A DNA stretch of 64,000 nt from DASXMT01 sp963803065 (lineage in GTDB: Bacteria > Actinomycetota > Acidimicrobiia > Acidimicrobiales > RAAP-2), in contig CAWDKW010000005.1 of NCBI GenBank assembly GCA_963803065.1, positions 124,001 to 188,000 on the forward strand, written 5' to 3'. The notes beneath the pieces were generated by a model. That model saw nothing but the letters and a program-made list of their open reading frames with translations. It was not told the origin of the DNA and did no database searches. How positions within the stretch are numbered: position 1 is the stretch's first letter; every line of letters begins with the position of its first letter. The position numbers and the translations under genes are program-made. Below, one piece after another: positions 16,590 to 23,943 of the stretch.

Positions 16590-17534
16590 ATGGCAGAGCA
16601 AGGGACAGGGCAGCAAGGGACAGGGCAGCAAGGGACAGCAGGGCAGCGAGGGACAGCAGAGCAAAGGACAGCAGAGCAAGGCACAGGGCAGCAAGGCACA
16701 GGGGAATTGGTCCTGACGGACGATCCATCCGAGGGCGTCAGGCGCCTGACGCTCAACCGACCGGAGAAGCGGAACGCCTTGAGCAACGCGCTCCGGGGCG
16801 AGCTGTTCGAAGCGATCCACACCGCCGACGCCGACGACAGTGTCCGGGTGACCATCATCCGGGGCGCGGGCAAGTGCTTCTCGGCCGGCTACGACCTCGG
16901 CAACGCGAACGAGGGCGTGCCGCTTCCCTTCTACACCGCGCCGGGCGAGGGCCAGTGGCCGCGCCATGTCACCGAGGGCTGGATGAGCATCTGGGACCTG
17001 GCCAAGCCGGTCATCGCCCAGGTGCACGGCTACTGCCTGGCCGGCGGGAGCGAGCTGGCCACCGGCTGCGATCTGGTGGTGGTGGCCGAGGACGCCCAGA
17101 TCGGCTACCCCGCCGTCCGATTCGGCGTCCCGGACATGCACTTCCATGCCTGGTTCATGGGCATGCGCACGGCCATGGACATGATGCTCACCGGAGATTC
17201 GATCACCGGGACCGACGCCGTTCGGCTGGGGTGGGCCAACTACGCCTACCCGGCCGAGGAGCTCGACGACCAGGTCCTGGCCTATGCCGAGCGCATCGCC
17301 AAGATGCCCACCGACCTCGTCAAGCTGAACAAGCGCCTGGTCCACCGGACCATGGAGGTCATGGGGCTCCGCACGGCCATCCGGATGGGAACCGAGATCT
17401 GCGCCCTGGGCATCCACCAGCCCACGCTCAAGCAGTTCGTGTCGGACATCCAGAGCGGTGGCCTGACCGAGACCCTGAGCAAGCGGGACTCGCCCTACGG
17501 CGACTATCGGACCTCGGAGGCAGAGCCCGGGTAG
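16590..17534 (+). CDS. Enoyl-CoA hydratase/isomerase (crotonase) with repeat N-terminus
   Basis: 314 residues. The first 40 are a low-complexity Gln/Gly/Thr tract (EQGTGQQGTGQQGTAGQ type) encoded by 15-bp DNA repeats. The crotonase fold then starts at RRLTLNRPEKRNALS, with the oxyanion loop GAGKCFSAGYDL and the second loop CLAGGSELATGCDLVV. Normal crotonases of about 260 residues lack the extension. GAGGAGG before ATG 16590 fixes the start. It probably hydrates or isomerises a CoA thioester. Confidence 0.9.
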   Translation: MAEQGTGQQGTGQQGTAGQRGTAEQRTAEQGTGQQGTGELVLTDDPSEGVRRLTLNRPEKRNALSNALRGELFEAIHTADADDSVRVTIIRGAGKCFSAGYDLGNANEGVPLPFYTAPGEGQWPRHVTEGWMSIWDLAKPVIAQVHGYCLAGGSELATGCDLVVVAEDAQIGYPAVRFGVPDMHFHAWFMGMRTAMDMMLTGDSITGTDAVRLGWANYAYPAEELDDQVLAYAERIAKMPTDLVKLNKRLVHRTMEVMGLRTAIRMGTEICALGIHQPTLKQFVSDIQSGGLTETLSKRDSPYGDYRTSEAEPG

Positions 17535-17773
17535 CCGGGAGGGCATCTCGAGGGCATTCGCCGGGCATTTCAGCCGCGCATTTCACTCGTGACCACTCGT
17601 CAAGCAGCTGACGGGAGCAGACCGGTCCGGGGCAGGGGGCGCGTCCAGTCAGCCGGGAGCACCGGCCTCTGACCGGCCTGCCCGGGATGGTTGGCCTGCT
17701 CCGAAGCTGGGTACGGAGTGAGGGGATGAACTAGGCGAGGCACCTAGAGGAGCGGCCATGAAACAGCGCTGGC

Positions 17774-18367
17774 GTGGCGATCACCGTTTTCACGCTACCG
17801 ATGTCCGCCTTTCCGCCCCTTGCCCTCGGGTTCTTCGGCCTCGGGACGGGATACCTCATCTACGGCCCTGAGGAGCTCTTCAACTTCCCGGCACCCGACT
17901 GAAGCGTCAACATCACCACGGGCCTGTGGGGCGTCTGGATGCCGGGGTTCATGCAGTTCTTGGCCGGTACGTACCTGTTCGTCGGCTTGACGTGGTTCCA
18001 CACGTTCAGGGATCCGCCGCTGTACATGGCCGCTCTCGCGTTCACCGCTTTCGGTGTCCACTGGTTCGCGCTGGGCCTGGGCCGCACATTCAGCACCGAT
18101 GCCCGGCCCAACGCCTACATGTGCGTCGCCTTCTTCCTCATCTCGCTGCTGGGCACGATCGTGTTCTTCCACAACAACGACAACCCGGTGGGCGGCCTGT
18201 TCATCGGGCTGATGTGCGTCTACGTCAGTGAGTTCTTCGCCAGCCTCCGGGTGCCCCTCGGCGAGCGCGCCCTCGGCTTCTTCCACCTGGGAACCGGCTT
18301 GTGGTTGATGTACCTGACCTTCGCCGTCACCCTCAACTTCACCAGCGGCTACACGTTGTGGGTCTGA
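17774..18367 (+). CDS. Candidate selenoprotein: acetate-uptake (GPR1/FUN34/YaaH)-like membrane protein with in-frame UGA
   Basis: About 197 residues if the TGA at 17900-17902 is read as selenocysteine. The frame is continuous on both sides. Before it come PMSAFPPLALGFFGLGTGYL and FNFPAPD; after it SVNITTGLWGVWMPGFMQFL, then AFTAFGVHWFALGL and three more hydrophobic segments. The family marks (PPLALGFFG; MQFLAGTYLF; AFTAFGVHWF) match SatP/AceTr-type acetate-succinate channels, about 188 residues with six helices. A SECIS-like hairpin follows the UGA, and selA begins 43 bases after the stop. The start is uncertain: GTG 17774 or ATG 17801 are in frame. The best ribosome site (AGAGGAG) serves ATG 17758, which is out of frame by one base. 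The Sec role is unknown. Confidence 0.75.
17900..17942 (+). promoter_or_regulatory. SECIS-like hairpin after the UGA
   Basis: The UGA is at 17900-17902. A lower stem GCGUC (17904-17908) pairs with GAUGC (17938-17942), including one G-U. An internal loop follows, then an upper stem CCAC (17916-17919) with GUGG (17926-17929) and the apical loop GGGCCU. The loop begins 17 bases after the UGA with G residues. That matches the known bacterial SECIS layout (apical loop about 16-37 bases downstream with an early G) and closely resembles E. coli fdhF in size. It should bind the SelB winged-helix domain. Confidence 0.7.
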
Positions 18368-18409
18368 CTCCGGGCCGGCCGAACCCGGGGAATTGCCGGA
18401 CCGTTTATC

Positions 18410-19702
18410 GTGACGGCCATGGGCAACGACGGCGAGGGCACCAGGCCGCCCTCGGTTGACGCCCTGGCCCGGTCGCTCGCCGGCAGCGGGCTGCCCCATC
18501 CCGTGCTGGTCGACGTGGCCCGAGCGGCGATAGCCGCGGGCGATCCGGAGTCGGCTCCGCTCCGGGCCGAGGAGGTGTCCCGCTCCCTGTTGCGGCCGGT
18601 GGTCAACGCCACCGGAGTCCTGCTCCACACCAACCTGGGGCGGGCCCCACTCCGCTTCCGCCAGGATGCCCATGCCTGGAACCTCGAGTTCGACCTGGCC
18701 ACCGGCGGGCGCGGCTCGAGGAGCGCCCACGCCGCCTCGCTGCTGGCCCGGGCCGTCGGGGCGGCGGGTGCGCTCGTGACCAACAACGGCGCGGCCGCCG
18801 TCCTGCTCGCCCTGACCGCACTGGCCGCCGGCCGGGCGGTCATCGTGAGCCGGGGAGAGCTGGTCGAGATCGGCGGCGGGTTCCGGATCCCCGAGGTGCT
18901 GTCCATGTCGGGTGCGACGCTGGTCGAGGTGGGGACCACGAACCGCACCCGTCTCGCCGACTACGAGGCGGCGCTCGGAGCCCACCCCGATGCCGCGCTG
19001 GTCCTCAAGGTCCACCAGTCGAATTACCGGATGGTGGGGTTCACCGAGTCGGTTCCGGTGGCCGAGCTCGCCCGGCTGGGGGTCCCGGTCGTGGCGGACA
19101 TCGGCTCGGGGCTCCTCGATGCCGGCACCCCGTGGCTCCCCGGCGGCCCGCCACCATGGCTGGCCCACGAGCCCGCCGCTCGCCAGACGCTCGAGGAGGG
19201 CGCCACCCTCGTCACCTTCTCGGGCGACAAATTGCTCGGCGGTCCACAGGCCGGCATCGTGGCCGGGAGCGTCGAGGCCATCGCCGCCTGCGCCCGCCAC
19301 CCGCTGTCGCGAGCGCTCCGGCCCGGGGTGCTCGTCCTCGGCGCCCTCCAGGACACCGCATTGGCGTACCTCCGCCGGGACGGCGGGTCGATCCCCTTTT
19401 GGAGGATGGCCACCGCCCCGCTGGCCGAGGTCGGGGCCAGGGCCTCGGCGATCGCGGCGTCGAGCGGCTCGGAGGTGGTCGACTGCCGTTCGGTGGCAGG
19501 GGGCGGCTCGCTGCCTGGGCTGGAGATCCCCTCGGTCGGCGTCTCGCTGACGGGGGACCGTGCCCGAGCGCTCCGGGCCGGCGACCCTCCCGTCATCGCC
19601 CGGGTCGAGAACGGCCGGACGATCTGCGACCTCCGATCGGTCGACCCGGAAGACGACGGGGCGCTCGTCGACGCCATCCGGGCGGCACGGCTCGAGCGGT
19701 AG
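18410..19702 (+). CDS. selA: L-seryl-tRNA(Sec) selenium transferase
   Basis: 430 residues. A PLP enzyme that converts Ser-tRNA(Sec) to Sec-tRNA(Sec) using selenophosphate. Landmarks: VNATGVLLHTNLGRAPL, GSRSAHAASLLARAVG, VGTTNRTRLADYE, VLKVHQSNYRMVGF, and the PLP lysine (Lys274) in TFSGDKLLGGPQAG. GTG 18410 or ATG 18419 could start; neither has a strong ribosome site. It follows the candidate selenoprotein by 43 bases and precedes selB by 8 bases, so the whole island is likely one transcript. Confidence 0.95.
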   Translation: MTAMGNDGEGTRPPSVDALARSLAGSGLPHPVLVDVARAAIAAGDPESAPLRAEEVSRSLLRPVVNATGVLLHTNLGRAPLRFRQDAHAWNLEFDLATGGRGSRSAHAASLLARAVGAAGALVTNNGAAAVLLALTALAAGRAVIVSRGELVEIGGGFRIPEVLSMSGATLVEVGTTNRTRLADYEAALGAHPDAALVLKVHQSNYRMVGFTESVPVAELARLGVPVVADIGSGLLDAGTPWLPGGPPPWLAHEPAARQTLEEGATLVTFSGDKLLGGPQAGIVAGSVEAIAACARHPLSRALRPGVLVLGALQDTALAYLRRDGGSIPFWRMATAPLAEVGARASAIAASSGSEVVDCRSVAGGGSLPGLEIPSVGVSLTGDRARALRAGDPPVIARVENGRTICDLRSVDPEDDGALVDAIRAARLER

Positions 19703-19710
19703 GGGACCCC

Positions 19711-21105
19711 GTGCGCGTCATCGCCACCGCCGGACACGTCGACCACGGCAAGTCGACGCTCGTCCACGCCCTGACGGGCATGGACCCCGACCGGTTCTCG
19801 GAGGAAAAGGCCAGGGGGCTGACGATCGACCTCGGCTTTGCCTGGACCGTGCTGCCCTCCGGTGCGGAGGTCGCCTTCGTCGACGTGCCCGGCCATGTCC
19901 GCTTCATCAAGAACATGCTGGCCGGCGTGGGGTCGGTCGACGCCTGCCTCTTCGTGGTGGCCGCCACCGAGGGCTGGAAGCCGCAGTCCGAGGAGCACTT
20001 GCGGATCCTGGAGCTGCTGGGCGTGGCCCGAGGCATGGTGGCCCTCACCAAGGTCGGGCTGGTCGACGACGAGCGTCGGGACCTGGCCCTCGCCGGAGTG
20101 GCCGAGCACGTGTGCGGCTCGTTCCTCGAGGGAGCGTCGGTCGTCCCCGTGGATGCCCCTGCCGGCACCGGCCTGGGCGAGCTCGGCCGTGTGCTCGAAG
20201 GGGTGGTGGCCGAGACGCCGGTCCGGGCCGACGGGGGTCGGCCGCGGCTGTGGATCGACCGCAGCTTCGCCGTGCGCGGAGCGGGAACCGTCGTCACCGG
20301 CACGCTCACCGGCGGGTCGTTGGCCGTCCACGACGCGCTGGCTGCCGTACCCGGGCCACCTCCGGGCCACGAGCCGGTCGAGGTCCGGGTCCGGGGCCTG
20401 CAGACCCACAAACGCTCGTTGCCGACGGCGGCCCCGGGCCAGCGGGTCGCCGTCAACCTCGTCGGCGCGCCGCATACGGCCCTGGCCCGGGGCCAGGCCC
20501 TGGTCCGACCGCGCCAGTGGGCCCCGACCACGACCGTCGACGCCTCGCTCCAGGTGCTCCCATCCCTCGACCATGAGGTCAGCCGGCGGGGCGCCTACCA
20601 GGCCTACTTCGGGTCGAGCCAGGAGGCGGTGGCCCTCCGCATCCTGGGCCCGAACGCGCTGGTGCCCGGTGAGCGCGGCCTGGTCCGGATCCATCTCCCG
20701 GTCCCGCTGGCCCTGATGCCAGGGGACCGGTACGTGTTGCGGGAGTCGGGACGGTCAGAGACGATCGGCGGCGGGGAGGTGCTCGACGTCCGCCCCGTGC
20801 TCCCCGCGGCGCGCGCCGCTCCGGATCGGTCGGTCGACCGAGTCGTGGCCGAGCGGGCGTGGACGACGCCCGAGGAGCTCGAGCAGCTGACGGGCGAGCA
20901 CCGGGAGCCGAACCTGGCCGCCCGCTGGGTCGTCGACCCCGCGGCGCTCTCGGCCGCCCGGGCGCGGATCGAGCGGGCGGTCGGGGAGGCCGGGCCGCTG
21001 GGCCTCGACGTGACCAGGCTCTCCGAGCGCGACCGGGCCGTGCTCACCACCCTCGACGGCGTGACCACCGATGGCACCCGCGCCCGGCCCCCCCACAGCA
21101 GCTGA
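19711..21105 (+). CDS. selB: Selenocysteine-specific elongation factor SelB (5' frame)
   Basis: GTG start. The GTPase signatures are G1 AGHVDHGKST (residues 7-16), RGLTIDLGF, G3 VDVPGH and ALTKVGLVDD at the G4 place, followed by EF-Tu-like domains 2 and 3. SelB delivers Sec-tRNA to UGA codons that have a SECIS. This frame ends after 464 residues, shorter than the usual 580-614. The missing SECIS-binding winged-helix part continues in the +1 frame from about 21089. The break falls in a run of seven C (21088-21094), so it is either an assembly indel or a real +1 shift. Confidence 0.93.
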   Translation: MRVIATAGHVDHGKSTLVHALTGMDPDRFSEEKARGLTIDLGFAWTVLPSGAEVAFVDVPGHVRFIKNMLAGVGSVDACLFVVAATEGWKPQSEEHLRILELLGVARGMVALTKVGLVDDERRDLALAGVAEHVCGSFLEGASVVPVDAPAGTGLGELGRVLEGVVAETPVRADGGRPRLWIDRSFAVRGAGTVVTGTLTGGSLAVHDALAAVPGPPPGHEPVEVRVRGLQTHKRSLPTAAPGQRVAVNLVGAPHTALARGQALVRPRQWAPTTTVDASLQVLPSLDHEVSRRGAYQAYFGSSQEAVALRILGPNALVPGERGLVRIHLPVPLALMPGDRYVLRESGRSETIGGGEVLDVRPVLPAARAAPDRSVDRVVAERAWTTPEELEQLTGEHREPNLAARWVVDPAALSAARARIERAVGEAGPLGLDVTRLSERDRAVLTTLDGVTTDGTRARPPHSS

Positions 21106-21556
21106 GGCCGGCCCGCTGGCCGAGCACCCCTACGTCGGCCTGCTCGAGCGGAAGCCGTTCGCGCCCCCCGATCCCAGAGAGGCGGGCGTGCCGAAAGAGG
21201 AGCTCCGGGAACTGGTCCGGAACGGCCGGGTGATCGAGCGGGACGGCTGCTATTTCTCGGCCCGGGCCATGGCCGAGGCGGCCCGGGCCGTCGCCCGTCT
21301 CCTCCGCCGGTACCCGGAGGGGGTGACGGCATCCACGGTCCGGGACGAGCTGCACACCACCCGGAAGTACGTGCTCCCCATCCTCGGGCATCTGGACGCC
21401 ACCGGCGTGACCCGCCGGCGAGGCGACCTTCGGATCGGCGGCCCACGCCTGCCCGACGCCGCCGACGCATCCGAAGCATCCGACGCACCCGACGACCGGG
21501 AACCCGACGCACCCGACAGACCGGGAACCCGATCGAGGCTGGGTACAGTGAGCACG
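21071..21556 (+). other. SelB C-terminal winged-helix region in the +1 frame, open into selD
   Basis: This frame encodes HPYVGLLERKPFAPPDPREAG, then RYPEGVTASTVRDELHTTRKYVLPILGHLDATGVTRRRGD. That is the winged-helix end typical of SelB, which reads the SECIS. Adding it to the upstream frame gives about 587 residues, the normal SelB size. No stop codon occurs before selD, so it runs directly into SelD through a low-complexity Asp/Pro/Ala linker encoded by short DNA repeats (about 21463-21535). It is either a SelB-SelD fusion or an expanded linker that erased the stop. Confidence 0.75.
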
Positions 21557-22594
21557 ATGGAGCCGACCACACTGGCTGCCGATCTCCGGCTCACCCAGGC
21601 CGCCCCGGGCGGCGGTTGCTCCTCCAAGATCCCCGCCGCCGACCTGGAGGAGATGCTGGTCCACGCCTATGGCGAGCCGGGCTCGACGGACTGGGCGCGC
21701 TCCTCGCCCTTCGAGTCGCCCTTCGAGCTGTTGTGCGGCCTGGAAAGCGGGGACGACGCCACCGTGGTGAAGATCGCGGGTGACACGGCCCTGGTGAGCA
21801 CGACCGACTTCTTCCCACCCGTTGTCGACGACGCCTTCGACTGGGGGCGCATCGCCGCGGCCAACGCCCTCTCCGATGTCTACGCCATGGGGGGCACGCC
21901 CGTCTCGGCGCTCAACCTCCTGGCCTGGCCGCCCCAACGGCTTCCCTTCGAGCTGGCGGCCGAAGTGATCAGGGGAGGCCGAGCCATCGCCGACCAAGCC
22001 GAGTGCCTCCTGCTCGGGGGCCACAGCATCCAAGACGACACGCCCCTCTACGGGCTGTCGGTCACCGGCATCGCCCATCCGGACCGACTGCTCCGCAATG
22101 ACGCCGCCCGGGCCGGCGATCCCATCAGCCTCAGCAAGCCGCTGGGCCTCGGCGTGTTGAACAACCGCCACAAGGCGACTGGCGAGCGCTTTCCCGAGGC
22201 CGTGGCCACGATGACCGCGCTCAACCGGGATGCGTCCCGGGCCGCACTCGACGCCGGAGTGCAGGCCGCCACCGACGTCACCGGGTTCGGGTTGCTGGGC
22301 CACCTCTTCAAGATGGCGAGGGCGAGCGGGCTGACGGCCGTGATCGACGCCGGAGCGGTTCCCTACATCCCCGGATCACGGGAGGCGCTCTCCCTCGGCT
22401 ATGTGCCCGGCGGGACAGCCCGGAACCTCGCCTGGGTGGCTCCCCATGTCGAGTCGATGCTTCCCGAAACGGAGCTGCTGCTGCTGGCCGACGCCCAGAC
22501 GTCGGGTGGCCTCCTCGTGGCCGGCGAGCTTCCCGGTGTCCCGGTCATCGGGGAGTTCGTCGCCGACACCGGGACGGCGCTCGTCGTCCGTTGA
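21557..22594 (+). CDS. selD: Selenide, water dikinase
   Basis: 345 residues from ATG 21557 (METTLAADLRLTQ-type start). SelD makes selenophosphate from selenide and ATP. The catalytic Cys/Lys are in GGGCSSKIP; the second Cys seen in E. coli (CGCK) is Ser here. Other marks: GDDATVV, VSTTDFFPPVVDD, NALSDVYAMGGTPV, GGHSI, TDVTGFGLLGH and TSGGLLVA. The reading frame is open upstream into the SelB winged helix. It is therefore unclear whether SelD is made separately or as a fusion. Confidence 0.94.
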   Translation: MEPTTLAADLRLTQAAPGGGCSSKIPAADLEEMLVHAYGEPGSTDWARSSPFESPFELLCGLESGDDATVVKIAGDTALVSTTDFFPPVVDDAFDWGRIAAANALSDVYAMGGTPVSALNLLAWPPQRLPFELAAEVIRGGRAIADQAECLLLGGHSIQDDTPLYGLSVTGIAHPDRLLRNDAARAGDPISLSKPLGLGVLNNRHKATGERFPEAVATMTALNRDASRAALDAGVQAATDVTGFGLLGHLFKMARASGLTAVIDAGAVPYIPGSREALSLGYVPGGTARNLAWVAPHVESMLPETELLLLADAQTSGGLLVAGELPGVPVIGEFVADTGTALVVR

Positions 22595-22643
22595 CCGGAT
22601 CGCCCCCGAAGCGGCGCGAAGGCGCTGTGTTACCGTCCCGGGC

Positions 22644-22739
22644 GGAGGTGTCAAGGTGCCTGGTGGGCCTCCCCGCCTTCAAAGCGGGTGGGACGGGTGA
22701 TCCCCGTCCGGCGGGTTCGATTCCCGTCCACCTCCGCCA
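22644..22739 (+). tRNA. selC: tRNA-Sec (anticodon UCA)
   Basis: 96 nt. The acceptor GGAGGTG pairs with CACCTCC, then discriminator G and encoded CCA. The anticodon stem CCCGC/GCGGG holds loop CTTCAAA with anticodon TCA at 22679-22681. The long variable arm GGACGGG/CCCGTCC has 7 pairs. The T-arm is GCGGG-TTCGATT-CCCGT. The long D-stem (one mismatch) and the extended 7-8 bp acceptor are tRNA-Sec traits. It is the last element of the sel island. Its 3' two thirds are overlapped in antisense by the cystathionine lyase gene. Confidence 0.96.
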
Positions 22740-23888
22740 ACGTCCAGGGCACGGCGCAAGTCGGCCACGAGATCCTCGGCATGCTCGAGCCCGACCGAGA
22801 TCCGCAGCAAGGCGGGGTCGACGGCGAGGGGCGAGTCTGCCACCGACGCGTGGGTCATGCGGTGGGGGTGCTCGATCAGCGACTCGACCGCTCCGAGCGA
22901 CTCGGCCAGCGTGAACAAGGACGTGGATTCGGCGACGGCCAAGGCGCTCCGTTCGCCACCCCGCACCGTGAACGACACCATGGCGCCGAACCGCCGCATC
23001 TGGGCGCTGGCGGTGGCGTGCCCACTGTGATCGGGCAGACCGGGGTAGTAGACCCTGCTCACGGCCGGATGAGCGACCAGAGCCTCGACGACGCGGCTGG
23101 CGTTGTCGCACTGACGGTCCATTCGCACGGCCAGGGTCTTGAGACCCCGGAGCACGAGGAAGCAGTCGAAGGGACCGGGAACGGCGCCGGCCGCATTCTG
23201 CACAAACGAGATCCGCTCGGCGACGTCGGCACTGGAGGTAGCGACGAAGCCGCCTACGACGTCGCTGTGACCGCCCAGGTACTTGGTCGTCGAGTGGACG
23301 ACGATATCGGCGCCGAGGGCCAGGGGCTGCTGAAGGTACGGAGTGGCGAAGGTGTTGTCCACCACGAGGAGAGCGTTTCGGGCATGGACCACCTCGGCCA
23401 GCGCCGTGATGTCGGCGATGCGCAGGAGCGGGTTCGATGGGGTCTCCACCCACACCATGCGTGTCGTCGGCTGCCAGGCAGCCCGGAGGGCTGACGGGCG
23501 ATCGAGGGCCACGGGGCTGAAACCCAGGCCGGCGCGTGCGTGTACCTGGGAGAGCAGCCGATACGTGCCGCCATAGACATCGTTGCCGACGAGCACGTGG
23601 TCGCCGGGAGCGAGAAGGCGGAGCGTCGCGTCTTCGGCGGCCAGGCCGCTCGAGAAGGCGCGGCCAACGTCGGCACCCTCGAGCGCAGCGAGACTGGCTT
23701 CGAGCGCAGTGCGGGTGGGATTGGCCGATCGGCTGTACTCGTAGCCCTGATGTTTGCCCACACGCGGACTGGGCGAACGTGGACGTCTGGTAGATCGGCG
23801 TGACGACAGCCCCGGTGGTGGGGTCGGGCGCCTGCCCGGCGTGCACGGCGAGCGTCTCGAAGCGGAGCTCGTCGCCGTCTTCCTTCAT
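22679..23888 (-). CDS. Cystathionine gamma-synthase/lyase, frame-broken near its N-terminus
   Basis: A PLP enzyme of transsulfuration, about 400 residues. The N-terminal part (LRFETLAVHAGQAPDPTTGAV, PIYQTSTFAQSA) is in one frame. The rest (VGKHQGYEYSRSANPTRTALE, PLP site HSTTKYLGGHSD) is in another. One extra base near 23762 explains the break. The natural end near RRALDV is extended by about 20 codons antisense to tRNA-Sec. The TGA stop is the exact complement of the tRNA anticodon. It sits downstream of cystathionine beta-synthase and probably cleaves cystathionine to cysteine. Confidence 0.85.
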
Positions 23889-23943
23889 GCTCGGCCCAAC
23901 GCTCCACGACGATCGGTGGCATCACCCACACGCGCGATGTCGA

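Noticed and set aside
17758..17880. ATG 17758 frame as a separate small protein
   Set aside because: The translation (MKQRWRGDHRFHATDV...) has no family pattern and ends quickly; the neighbouring frame carries the membrane-protein sequence.
17900..17902. TGA as a simple inactivating mutation
   Set aside because: Not excluded. It is disfavoured because the hairpin, the intact sequence on both sides and the immediate selA-selB-selD-tRNA-Sec neighbours all fit selenocysteine; an indel error would not create an in-frame TGA with both flanks in one frame.
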